From: Gp6-AA40 sp050742535
Lineage (GTDB): Bacteria > Acidobacteriota > Vicinamibacteria > Vicinamibacterales > UBA2999
Direction of reading: 5' to 3'
NCBI GenBank assembly: GCA_050742535.1
Contig: JBOGIQ010000040.1
Span: 1-27,312, forward strand
DNA length: 27,312 bases
Under the pieces are notes generated by a model that was not told where the DNA came from, did no database searches, and saw only the letters and a list, made by a program, of their open reading frames with translations. Position 1 is the first letter of the stretch. Every line of letters starts with the position of its first letter. Position numbers and translations under genes: made by a program. Below are positions 8,629 to 16,598 of the stretch, piece by piece.

Positions 8629-9614
8629 CCGGCACACTCTGGATCACCGGGGCCGGCGGCTTCACCGGCCGGCATCTCGCCGCGTTCATGGCGTCGCTCA
8701 CCGATCGGCCGCTCGTCATCGGACTCGATATCGCCACGCGTGTCGACGCCGAACTCGACGGCTATGCGTGCGTGAACGTGTGTGATGGGTCGGCCGTGGA
8801 AGCGCTCGCCCGGCGGCTGCCGCCTCGCTGGGTAATCCATCTCGCCGGTGCGACCTCGGCGCCAACAGCAGCAGATCTCTGGGAGGCCAACGCCGGCGGC
8901 ATCACCGGGCTGTTGCTTGGCCTCGCCGCGGCCGGCTGCCGTCGCGTCCGCCTGCTGGGGATCGGCTCCGCCGCGGAATATGCATCCGCCTCCGGAGTTC
9001 GACTCACGGAGCGGTCACCGCTGGGACCGGCGAGCGATTACGGCAAGGCCAAGCTCGCCCAGACCATGATCACGGTCCAACTGAGTCGCACACTGGGTTT
9101 CGACGCCTGCGTGGCACGGGCCTTCAACCTCCTCGGGCCGGGTCTTCCGTCCAGTTTCGTCGGCGGGCGTCTCGCCGAGCAGTTCGCCCGGCCGCAGGGC
9201 GATGTCCGGGTCGCGCACACGGCCTCCGCTCGAGATTTCGTCGACGTGCGCGATGCGGCGGACGCGTATTGGCGGCTGGTCCGCTGCGGCCGCTCGGGCG
9301 AAATCTACAACGTCTGTACCGGACGGGCGGTGATGATCGCGGAACTGGTGGATCGGCTGGCGGCACTCAGCGGCGCCAGCCACTGCGTCCGCACGGAGGC
9401 GCCCGGGGAGGTGGATTCGAGCGTCGTGTTTGGAAGCTGCACGAAGCTCCGCCGGCATACCGGCTGGACGCCGCTCATAGCCCTGGATCGAACGTTGGAG
9501 GACATGCTGCGGAGCTGCTCCATGGAATCGCGCATCACGCGCGGACGACGAAGCAGCGGCGTGCCGCTTGCGCGCAGCCGGGCGGCGGCCGCATGGCGGC
9601 AGGCCTGGCGCTAA
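8625..9614 (+). CDS. NAD(P)-dependent epimerase/4-keto reductase, Rmd-like (extended SDR)
   Basis: Extended SDR of 329 residues with G-A-G-G-F-T-G at 9-15, S115 in the GIGSAAEYA stretch, and Y139-x-x-x-K143 (DYGKAK). ARAFNLLGPG and SARDFVDVRDAADAYW are the usual substrate-binding and post-catalytic blocks. The overall look, including VIHLAGAT and the NLLGPGLP loop, is closest to GDP-4-keto-6-deoxymannose reductase (Rmd). It would reduce the 4-keto product of the upstream dehydratase to a 6-deoxyhexose nucleotide such as a rhamnose- or quinovosamine-like sugar. The ATG overlaps the nucleotidyltransferase stop (ATGA). The C-terminal 30 residues are Arg/Ala-rich and poorly conserved looking. A 4-epimerase role is the main alternative. 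Confidence 0.83.
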   Translation: MTGTLWITGAGGFTGRHLAAFMASLTDRPLVIGLDIATRVDAELDGYACVNVCDGSAVEALARRLPPRWVIHLAGATSAPTAADLWEANAGGITGLLLGLAAAGCRRVRLLGIGSAAEYASASGVRLTERSPLGPASDYGKAKLAQTMITVQLSRTLGFDACVARAFNLLGPGLPSSFVGGRLAEQFARPQGDVRVAHTASARDFVDVRDAADAYWRLVRCGRSGEIYNVCTGRAVMIAELVDRLAALSGASHCVRTEAPGEVDSSVVFGSCTKLRRHTGWTPLIALDRTLEDMLRSCSMESRITRGRRSSGVPLARSRAAAAWRQAWR

Positions 9615-9618
9615 TCAC

Positions 9619-11547
9619 ATGTGCGGGATCACAGGTTTTGTCGGCATGGACAACGAGGCGCTGCTGCGCGGCATGTGCGCCAGCCTCACGCACCGCGGTC
9701 CTGACGACGCCGGCTTCTACACGGCGCCGGGAGTGGGCCTCGCGATGCGCCGACTGTCGGTCATCGATCTCGCCACCGGGCGTCAGCCGATCACGAACGA
9801 GGCCGGCGATGTCTGGGTCGTCTTCAACGGGGAGATCTACAACTACGAACAGCTGCGGACCGACCTCGAGGCGCGAGGTCACCGATTCGCGACCCGAACC
9901 GACACCGAGACGCTCGTTCACCTGTACGAGGATTACGGCGTGGACTTCGTCGGACACCTCCGCGGCATGTTCGCGATCGCGTTGTGGGACGCCAGACGCC
10001 GCCGGCTGGTGGTGGCCAGAGACCGAATCGGCGAAAAGCCGCTGTATTACCTGTTCGACGGCCGCCGCCTGATCTTCGGCTCCGAAATCAAAGCCATCCT
10101 GGCGGCGGGCGTGGCCCGCCGGGCGGACCCGCAGGCAATCCGGGAGTTTCTCGCCATCGGATACGTCCCCGGGTCGCGCACCGTGTTCGCCGACATCGCC
10201 AAGCTCCCGCCTGCGCATCTGCTCGTCTTCGAACAACGGCGCCTCTCGATCCAGCGGTACTGGACGCGGAGCGCCGGTGCCGGCTCGCCGACGGAGCAAG
10301 AGGCGAGAGACGAACTCGGTCAACGTCTTGGGGAAACGGTTCGTCTGTGCCTGAAGAGCGACGTCGAGGTCGGTGCCTTTCTGAGCGGAGGCGTCGATTC
10401 ATCGCTCCTCGTGGCGTTAATGCGGCGCGAGGCGGCCGAGGTGCAGACGTTCACCGTCGGCTATCAGGGGAACGCCACCGGGTTCAACGAGCTGGCGCCG
10501 GCCGGCGCAGTCGCCCGCCGGCTGGGGACGCGGCACCACCAGCTGATTCTTGGCGCGTCGTCCAGCATCGACCTGCTGCCACGGATCCTGTGGCACTACG
10601 ACGAGCCGCACGCGGAGCCGACCTCCGTGCTGATGTACCAGCTGTCCGAGTTCGCGAGGCAACGCGTCAAGGTCGCAATCGGAGGAACCGGCGGAGACGA
10701 AATCTTCTTTGGATACCCGCGCCATATGGGCATCCGGTACCTGGACTACTACCGCCGCCTCCCGCGTACCGTGCGTCAGACGCTGATCGAACGCGTCGCC
10801 GCGCGCTGGCCCGCGTCCACCCGGGGCAGCCGCTTCGCCAAGCGTGTGAAACGATTCGTTGGCGCCGGCGACGCCGCGGCCGGCGAGGCGTACCTCGGAT
10901 GGGTGCGGCTGCTTGGACGCGAGCTTCATGCGTCGCTGACATCGGACGCGTCGGTCAGCGTGGACGATCCGGCGGGCGATCGATTCCTCCGTGACCATCT
11001 GATCGGCGTGCCCGACGATCGCGTGCTCGACGCGGCGGCGGCGCTCGACGTCGACGGGTACCTGCCCGAGTACCAGCTCGCGTATGTCGATCGGATGAGC
11101 ATGGCGCACGGGCTCGAAGTGCGATCGCCGCTGTGCGACTTCACGCTCGTCGAGTTCGCGTTGTCGCTGCCCGCGCACTATCGGCTTCGCCGCTTCCGCA
11201 GCAAGCACCTGCTGAAGGAGGTCGCCCGCGAATGGCTCCCGCCGACAATCGTCGATCGGGCCAAGGTCGGCTTCGATTCTCCCATTGGCGAATGGTTCAA
11301 AAGAGAGCTGCGATCCTTTCTCCAGGAATTCCTCTCGGCGGAGCACCTGGCCCGCACCGGCCTGCTGAATCCCTCGGCTGTTGAGCAGATGATCGGCCTG
11401 CATCTGGCCGGGCGGCAGGACTACTCGCTCCAGTTGTGGAGTGTCGTCATGCTCGAAGCATGGCATCGCATGTACATCGACGGCGCCGCCACGGCAGACT
11501 GCCGGCTCGCGGACCTTCGGGGCGGTGCGGAAGCGGTCGGAGCGTAG
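9619..11547 (+). CDS. asnB: class II glutamine amidotransferase, asparagine synthetase (AsnB) type
   Basis: A 642-residue two-domain enzyme. The N-terminal Ntn-glutaminase domain starts with Met-Cys, so Cys2 becomes the nucleophile, and shows H-R-G-P-D-D at 25-30, N-G-E-I-Y-N at 70-75 and D95/E97. The C-terminal synthetase domain has the PP-loop S-G-G-V-D-S at 256-261 and a G-G-T-G-G-D-E-I-F-F-G-Y block. It would release ammonia from glutamine and use ATP to amidate a carboxylate. True asparagine synthesis is possible, but homologues in exopolysaccharide and exosortase loci are thought to amidate sugar acids or other polymer components, which fits this setting better. The start is fixed by the obligatory Cys2, four bases after the reductase stop; in-frame codons upstream would bury the nucleophile. 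Confidence 0.92.
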   Translation: MCGITGFVGMDNEALLRGMCASLTHRGPDDAGFYTAPGVGLAMRRLSVIDLATGRQPITNEAGDVWVVFNGEIYNYEQLRTDLEARGHRFATRTDTETLVHLYEDYGVDFVGHLRGMFAIALWDARRRRLVVARDRIGEKPLYYLFDGRRLIFGSEIKAILAAGVARRADPQAIREFLAIGYVPGSRTVFADIAKLPPAHLLVFEQRRLSIQRYWTRSAGAGSPTEQEARDELGQRLGETVRLCLKSDVEVGAFLSGGVDSSLLVALMRREAAEVQTFTVGYQGNATGFNELAPAGAVARRLGTRHHQLILGASSSIDLLPRILWHYDEPHAEPTSVLMYQLSEFARQRVKVAIGGTGGDEIFFGYPRHMGIRYLDYYRRLPRTVRQTLIERVAARWPASTRGSRFAKRVKRFVGAGDAAAGEAYLGWVRLLGRELHASLTSDASVSVDDPAGDRFLRDHLIGVPDDRVLDAAAALDVDGYLPEYQLAYVDRMSMAHGLEVRSPLCDFTLVEFALSLPAHYRLRRFRSKHLLKEVAREWLPPTIVDRAKVGFDSPIGEWFKRELRSFLQEFLSAEHLARTGLLNPSAVEQMIGLHLAGRQDYSLQLWSVVMLEAWHRMYIDGAATADCRLADLRGGAEAVGA

Positions 11548-11550
11548 GAC

Positions 11551-12504
11551 GTGACCGCGCACCAGGCCGCCTACGCTTCCACTGCCAACCGCGGCTCTGT
11601 GGCCGTGCCGGACGATCTCGCCGCGGCGCTCACGGGCGACCAGGCGATGGACTTCTGCCGCTTCATGCGCTCGGCGTACTTCAGTGAACTGCGGTTGGGC
11701 CGGGTGCCGGCGCCGGAGGCCGCCGAACGGCCGGCGTTCGATCGTGCCGTCACGCTGCATCTGCTTCGGCCTCACGCGGATGGCAACAGCTTCGCGCTCA
11801 CCGATGTCGGCTACGAGGTCTCGAACGTCGCCAAGGAGTACACGAACTGGGTCGAGGGCGGCCGTCAACTCCCGGGCGGCGTCACTCCGGCCCTCGTCCG
11901 AGGCAAACGCCTGCTCGACGTGGGATGCAGCTTCGGCCGGCACCTCCTTGGCTTCTCCCGCCACGGCGCCAATGCGTACGGCATCGACTTCCAGGACCGG
12001 TACCTGCGCCTGTCACGCACCTTCGCCGCGCATCACGATCTTCCTGCCCCACGGATGGCGCGGGCGAAAGCGGAGCGGCTGCCGTTCCGGGCGGGCGCCT
12101 TCGACGTGGTGTTCAGCCGTCTCGTCCTGAATTACGTATCGGACATCGACGCGACGCTCGACGAGTTCGTGCGTGTCCTCGCCCCGCATGGCGTCCTTGT
12201 CCTGATCGTCGAGCCACTCGAAACGCAAATCCGCGAGTTGATGACCCGCAAGTGGATCCGCAACAGCAGAAACATCGGGTTCACATTGTTCGGGCTGCTG
12301 AATACAGCGCTCGTGGAGCTGGGCGGTCGCCAGCTGCGTATCCGCCGCAAGGGGCGCATGCATGCCGAGCACTCTCCCGCGTGGCCGAGTGCGCGGTGGC
12401 TGAACGGGCGACTCGCTGCGCGGGGGCTCCAGGCGATGCATGGACGCCGGTTCCACCAGGGGGCGGGGCTGTACCTCGCACGACAAGGGCGGGACCGGAC
12501 GTGA
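11551..12504 (+). CDS. SAM-dependent methyltransferase (class I, type 11-like)
   Basis: A 317-residue class I methyltransferase. Motif I is L-L-D-V-G-C-S-F-G-R at 121-130, followed by the acidic end of beta2 in YGIDFQD, then AERLPFRAGAFDVVFSRLVLNYVSD and a V-L-A-P-H-G-V-L-V-L-I strand, all typical of Methyltransf_11. The first 110 residues form an extra N-terminal region of unknown role that may bind the acceptor. GTG 11551 is three bases after the amidotransferase stop, and the 3' end overlaps the next start as GTGA. Likely role is O-methylation of a sugar of the repeat unit or a chain-end cap, by analogy with other capsule loci. The substrate is unknown. Confidence 0.85.
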   Translation: MTAHQAAYASTANRGSVAVPDDLAAALTGDQAMDFCRFMRSAYFSELRLGRVPAPEAAERPAFDRAVTLHLLRPHADGNSFALTDVGYEVSNVAKEYTNWVEGGRQLPGGVTPALVRGKRLLDVGCSFGRHLLGFSRHGANAYGIDFQDRYLRLSRTFAAHHDLPAPRMARAKAERLPFRAGAFDVVFSRLVLNYVSDIDATLDEFVRVLAPHGVLVLIVEPLETQIRELMTRKWIRNSRNIGFTLFGLLNTALVELGGRQLRIRRKGRMHAEHSPAWPSARWLNGRLAARGLQAMHGRRFHQGAGLYLARQGRDRT

Positions 12505-14132
12505 GCCACGCACGGCTTGCTGCGGCCATTGCCGGCGCCGTTCTCGCGGCGACGCTCCACGGCGCGACGGGTCTACCGCAAGCGGAAAAAGAGTGGCATC
12601 CACCGTTCGGCATTCCGCGGCCGACGTTCGGGATCACCGAACGCGCGCCGATTCCGCCGGCCGATTGGGTGACCCCGACGCCGGGTTTCTACTTCGTCAG
12701 CCCGGGCACACCCGGCGCCACCGATCGGGACAACCCTCTGGGCACCCCACGAATGCCGCGGGCGACGGTTCCCCGCAGGCTGCCGGCCGGGTCGGTCGTC
12801 GAACTGCGCGGCCGCTACGACACGGAACATACGGGAGCGGCGCTGCTCAGGGCGGAAGGGACCGCTTCGCAGCCGGTCTTTATCCGCGGTGACTCGGCGC
12901 GCCCGGCTGAAATCGTCAAGCCATGGGAAGTCAGCGGCAGCTATGTGGTCGTCGAGCATCTTCGATTCAAGGACCGCGACGGCACCACAACCGGCTCGTT
13001 CACGTTTCTGGCCCCGATCGATCACGCGGCAATCCGACACAGTGACGTCAGCGGCAACCGCCGTTGGGGTGGGCTGGCCATCGAAGGCTGGACCGGCAGC
13101 ACGGCGGCGAACGTTGTCGTGTACGACAACCGGATTCACGACAACGGCGACGTCCGCGCAAATTTCGACCAGGACCGTCATGGCATCCACGTCGGTGAGC
13201 GGGTGAATACGGTGTGGATTGTCGACAACGAGATGTGGCGCAACAGCGGAGACGGCATTCAAATCAACGCCCGCCGGAGCGCGCTGCAGGCCTCGACCCA
13301 CCACATCTACGTCGGCCGCAACGTCTCCCACCACAACAAGCAGAACGGCTTCTGGACGAAACAGGCGACCGACGTCATCTTCTCGCAGAACGTCGCCTAC
13401 GCGCACCGTCCGAGCAATTCATCGCTCGGCGTCGGCCTCGGCTTCCAGTACGCGCCCTCGCGTGTCTGGTTCATCTTCAACCACGTGTACGACGTTGAGT
13501 ACGGAATCCAGGCGGCAAGCGACGCGGACCTGGGCATCGGCACGGACAGCTATTTCGTCGGCAACGTCATCCACGATGTGCACGACAGCGACAACGACTT
13601 CAATCGGGCGACGGCATGGCAGAACTGTGCGATCAGTCTTGCCGGCGGAATCAACCGTCATGTCGTGCACAACACCATTCATGACGTCGATTCCGGTATC
13701 TGCAGCCCGTCGGCGACGGGCAGGATAGACGTCCATAACAACATCGTGTTCGGGGTCCGGCCGGACGGGCATCACGTCTTCGTCGAGTTCCCCGCCGTTG
13801 CGGCGTCGACGAAAGGGGAAGGGAACGTGTTCGGGCCCACCTACCGCCTGAACGCCGGCGGTACCCTCCGGTCGTTCACGAAGGAGGAGTTCGGGTCGAA
13901 CTCGGTTGTTCGCGACCCGGGTTTCATGCGAACCGGGTCGTGGCCGCTCGACCTTGGCTCTGCCGCCGCAGTGATCAATCGGGGGGCAGCCGCAGGTTTG
14001 AGCGTGTTCCGGCTCTACCGGTCGCTATACGGCGAGGATATCTTCCACGACGTCCTCGGGCGGCCGCGGCAGTCGGGAGTCCGACTCGATCCCGGCGCAT
14101 TCGAGGCCCCGTCGCAGGCGGCGCCACGCTGA
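12501..14132 (+). CDS. exported right-handed parallel beta-helix protein
   Basis: A 543-residue protein with an N-terminal signal peptide (hydrophobic AAAIAGAVLAATLHG region, cleavage near residues 20-25). From about residue 150 to 430 it shows repeated turns of the PbH1 type with N-x-I/V-x-D/H-N patterns: VVVYDNRIHDNGD, VWIVDNEMWRNSGDGIQIN, IYVGRNVSHHNKQNGFW, YFVGNVIHDVHDSDND, HVVHNTIHDVDSGI, IDVHNNIVFGV. Such helices are found in polysaccharide lyases, epimerases and de-acetylating or scaffold proteins; the Asn/His/Asp-rich turns could form a carbohydrate- or calcium-binding face. No catalytic triad or lyase Lys/Arg signature was identified with confidence. GTG 12501 overlaps the methyltransferase stop. 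It probably acts on the polymer in the periplasm or at the surface. Its stop is four bases from the stop of the opposing deacetylase gene. Confidence 0.83.
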   Translation: MSHARLAAAIAGAVLAATLHGATGLPQAEKEWHPPFGIPRPTFGITERAPIPPADWVTPTPGFYFVSPGTPGATDRDNPLGTPRMPRATVPRRLPAGSVVELRGRYDTEHTGAALLRAEGTASQPVFIRGDSARPAEIVKPWEVSGSYVVVEHLRFKDRDGTTTGSFTFLAPIDHAAIRHSDVSGNRRWGGLAIEGWTGSTAANVVVYDNRIHDNGDVRANFDQDRHGIHVGERVNTVWIVDNEMWRNSGDGIQINARRSALQASTHHIYVGRNVSHHNKQNGFWTKQATDVIFSQNVAYAHRPSNSSLGVGLGFQYAPSRVWFIFNHVYDVEYGIQAASDADLGIGTDSYFVGNVIHDVHDSDNDFNRATAWQNCAISLAGGINRHVVHNTIHDVDSGICSPSATGRIDVHNNIVFGVRPDGHHVFVEFPAVAASTKGEGNVFGPTYRLNAGGTLRSFTKEEFGSNSVVRDPGFMRTGSWPLDLGSAAAVINRGAAAGLSVFRLYRSLYGEDIFHDVLGRPRQSGVRLDPGAFEAPSQAAPR

Positions 14133-14136
14133 TCGC

Positions 14137-15243
14137 TCAACCGGGGCTGGTATGGGGCGAGCGGGGCGATCTCACCACCTCGAATATCGAATGCAACCAA
14201 TCCGCCAGCCCCGACACTTCGGCCAGCAGCTCGGCGGCCGAACCGGATGGCGGCACATCTATCCGGCGAATCGCCATGATGTCGTCGCCGGCGCGGTTCG
14301 CACCGCGATTCGTCGTGACCGCCATCGCGTAGCCCGCGGCCGCAACCGCCGCCGCCGCATCGCGGCTGTAGCCGCCGTCCGGGTAGCAGAAAAAGCGGCA
14401 CGTCCGGCCGGTCCACGCCTCAATGGTCGATTTGGATCGCCGCACCTGATCGTCAGCAGTCGGCCGATCGACGCGATGAATCCTCACGTGATCGACCGTA
14501 TGACTGCCAAACGTCACGGCGCCGGCGGCGCGGCCGATTTCCTCGGCGGTCAGCACCGCCGACCACACGTCTTCCTCGCTCCTGTCCTGCAGACGCCGGC
14601 CGGTTTCTGCTTCCAACGTACCGGCCAGCGCCTCGAGCTCGCCGGACATGTCGCGATCGTCGCGCTCAATCGACTTGGCCAGCGTTCGCAGCTCGAGGTA
14701 GCCACGCCGCAGGCTGTCGCGCGAGCTGCCGGCGAACCGGCAGCGGCGCGACCCGATGGACACCTCGCGCCCGTCCATCGCCGCCTGCTGCAGCGCGTAG
14801 TCGAGCCGATCGAACCAGAACGGACGCCGCGACTGAACGTGCCCCGTCGACACGAAGATTGCGGCCGGGACACCGTGGCGCTGCAGGATGGGGAGCGCCA
14901 GCGTCAGCTGATTGCGATACCCGTCGTCGAGGGTGACGGCCAGCGATCGCGGCTGCATCGGCCGCCGGCCCGCCAGCATGTCCGCGGCGTCCTCCAGCGA
15001 GACGAATCGGTAGTGGCGGCTGAGGATGCGGAGACACTGCTCAAGTCGGCCCGGCGAGAGGCGGCCGCGCAGCGGTTCCCAGAGTTGACCGGGCGAGCGC
15101 TCAGCCACCCCATGGATGGTGAGAACGACAAGCCGTCTCCGGGTGAGCGTTCGCCACAGGGCCAGGATCCCGGTCCAGCGAAGCAGCGCAAACGCCCTGG
15201 CGCGACGAGCGGCCCTGGGTTCCGCGTGGATCACTGCGGACAC
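14137..15243 (-). CDS. polysaccharide deacetylase family protein (CE4/NodB)
   Basis: A 368-residue CE4 protein that would remove N- or O-acetyl groups from a glycan with a divalent metal. Motif 1 is T-L-D-D-G-Y at 104-109 (catalytic base D106, metal ligand D107). Motif 2 is H248-T-V-D-H252. Motif 3 is F-F-C-Y-P-D-G-G-Y at about 284-292. An insertion of roughly 100 residues between motifs 1 and 2 contains a W-F-D-R-L-D block, seen in the exopolysaccharide-associated subgroup. A basic N-terminus and a hydrophobic ALLRWTGILALW segment suggest loose membrane association rather than a clean signal peptide. GTG 15243 lies 13 bases after the EBP1 stop, so the two are probably cotranscribed. It converges on the beta-helix gene. 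Confidence 0.9.
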   Translation of the reverse strand: MSAVIHAEPRAARRARAFALLRWTGILALWRTLTRRRLVVLTIHGVAERSPGQLWEPLRGRLSPGRLEQCLRILSRHYRFVSLEDAADMLAGRRPMQPRSLAVTLDDGYRNQLTLALPILQRHGVPAAIFVSTGHVQSRRPFWFDRLDYALQQAAMDGREVSIGSRRCRFAGSSRDSLRRGYLELRTLAKSIERDDRDMSGELEALAGTLEAETGRRLQDRSEEDVWSAVLTAEEIGRAAGAVTFGSHTVDHVRIHRVDRPTADDQVRRSKSTIEAWTGRTCRFFCYPDGGYSRDAAAAVAAAGYAMAVTTNRGANRAGDDIMAIRRIDVPPSGSAAELLAEVSGLADWLHSIFEVVRSPRSPHTSPG

Positions 15244-15256
15244 GCCGCGGGCCGCG

Positions 15257-16390
15257 TCAGCTCGCCCGACTCGCCGGTTCGCGCGAGGAGAAGGGCTCCT
15301 GCTCCTTCGCCGCGTGCCTGCCCGGCACGCGGAACTGCCGGAACGGCTGATGACAGTTGTGTTTCCGGAGAAAGTTCAGGAAGCGGCGGTAATCGCGCGC
15401 CGGCATGTTGAAGAGGTCCACCAGAACGCGGTAGTTGCCGCGCGTTCGCTCGAGGCCGCGTTGCACGAGGAGGCGAATGTCGTCGCGGGTGATATCGCGT
15501 TCGATGAACGGCTGGTAGACGGCCGCCCAGAACGATTCGCCGCTGGAAATCATCCGGTCGAGCAGCTCGTCGGCCCTCGTCAGCGCCGGCGGCGCTTCGC
15601 CGGCAGCTCGGCTCTTCGCGCCGTAACGGACTTCGCCCGGCAGATCGGACAGCTTCAGCAGGTCGTTGCGGCTGCGCACGACGAGCCGCTCGATGATGTT
15701 CTTCAGCTCCCTGACGTTCCCCGGCCACGTGTACTCCTCGAGCCGACGCAGCGTTTCCGGCGCAAATCGCAGATGCGGCCGGCGGTAGCGCGCGCAGTAG
15801 AGGTCCCGGAAATGATGGAGCAGCACCTGAATGTCCTCGAGACGCTCGCGCAGCGGCGGAACGATCAGGTGAATCACATTCAGGCGGTAATACAGGTCGG
15901 CACGGAAGGCGCTTTCGTTGACCCGCTCCTCGAGGTTGCGATTCGTCGCGCAGATGACGCGGACGTCCACGCGGCAGAGCGGCGCGAACGCGCCGACCGG
16001 CTGGATTTCTCCCGTCTCGAGGAACCGCAGCAGCAGCGACTGCATGCGACCCGTCATCTCGCCGATTTCGTCCATGAAGATCGTGCCCTTGTCGGCCACC
16101 TTCAGACGACCCGGTTTGTCGCGGTATGCGTCGGTGAAGCTCCCGCGCGTGTGGCCGAACAGTTCCGTCTCGAGCAACGTCTCAGGAATGCCGGCGCAGT
16201 TGATCGTCACGAGCGGCACCGAGCGAAGCGCGCTCTGTTCGTGGATCAAGTGCGCGATGAGTTCTTTACCGACGCCGCTTTCGCCGGTGATCAAGACTTT
16301 CGCATCAGACCGCGCGGCGAGCAGCGCTTCCTGCTCCAACTCACGCATGATGGGACTGGATCCGAGCAACCGAATTTGAGACACGGTCAT
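15257..16390 (-). CDS. sigma-54-type AAA+ transcriptional activator lacking a sensor domain (EBP1)
   Basis: A 377-residue bacterial enhancer-binding protein. It begins almost directly with the AAA+ domain: Walker A G-E-S-G-V-G-K-E at 36-43, Walker B I-F-M-D-E-I-G-E-M at about 104-112, the Y-Y-R-L-N-V/P-P-L-R-E-R block, and W-P-G-N-V-R-E-L in the lid. There is no receiver, GAF or PAS domain, as in PspF. The loop-1 motif is G-S-F-T-D-A at 83-88 where the family has GAFTGA, so the second Gly is Asp; the Thr that contacts sigma-54 remains. After the AAA+ core comes an unusual region of about 80 residues ending in GNYRVLVDLFNM...FLRKHNCH, the likely Fis-type DNA-binding helix-turn-helix, closely matched in the second activator at 20920-21987. 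No strong ribosome site precedes ATG 16390. Confidence 0.93.
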   Translation of the reverse strand: MTVSQIRLLGSSPIMRELEQEALLAARSDAKVLITGESGVGKELIAHLIHEQSALRSVPLVTINCAGIPETLLETELFGHTRGSFTDAYRDKPGRLKVADKGTIFMDEIGEMTGRMQSLLLRFLETGEIQPVGAFAPLCRVDVRVICATNRNLEERVNESAFRADLYYRLNVIHLIVPPLRERLEDIQVLLHHFRDLYCARYRRPHLRFAPETLRRLEEYTWPGNVRELKNIIERLVVRSRNDLLKLSDLPGEVRYGAKSRAAGEAPPALTRADELLDRMISSGESFWAAVYQPFIERDITRDDIRLLVQRGLERTRGNYRVLVDLFNMPARDYRRFLNFLRKHNCHQPFRQFRVPGRHAAKEQEPFSSREPASRAS

Positions 16391-16598
16391 AACCGCAGAT
16401 AAAGATTTACCGCGTGGCAGTGTTGATGAAGCCGCGTGGCTGTGTTGATGAAATTGTTCGTTGATGAAATTGTTCGCGAGCCGAGTTGATCCTCTGCCCT
16501 GCTGTCGGCAGTGTCAAGCGCTTATCGCACTGTGACGAAAACGTTTCACCAGATGAATAACAAAGTTGTCACTAGTGATCGCCGACGCCGGAAGAAAG
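16391..16598 (-). promoter_or_regulatory. leader/promoter region of EBP1 and deacetylase
   Basis: This 208-base gap separates the heparinase-like gene from EBP1 on the same strand and is AT-richer than its surroundings. Besides the tandem repeats it holds, on the - strand, a perfect TTGACA (complement of 16512-16517), but the hexamer 17 bases downstream is only GAGGAT, so a sigma-70 promoter is weak. I looked for GG-N10-GC on the - strand and found no acceptable sigma-54 site. The 8-base palindromes AAACGTTT and CACTAGTG are also present. It probably carries the promoter for EBP1 and the deacetylase, but the exact elements cannot be fixed. Confidence 0.4.
16410..16476. repeat. tandem direct repeats upstream of EBP1
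   Basis: Two nested repeats are visible. A 21-base unit starting CCGCGTGG occurs at 16410-16430 and 16432-16452 with one mismatch (period 22). Overlapping its end, a 16-base unit TTGATGAAATTGTTCG is duplicated perfectly and without a gap at 16445-16460 and 16461-16476. The core TTGATGAA therefore occurs three times. The block lies 20-86 bases upstream of the EBP1 start codon, where regulator sites would be expected, and is clearly more AT-rich than the flanking genes. Confidence 0.85.

Noticed and set aside
10417..11964. Long antisense open frame of 515 codons opposite the amidotransferase gene
   Set aside because: Shadow of a well-supported gene; no recognisable domain, and it crosses two real genes.
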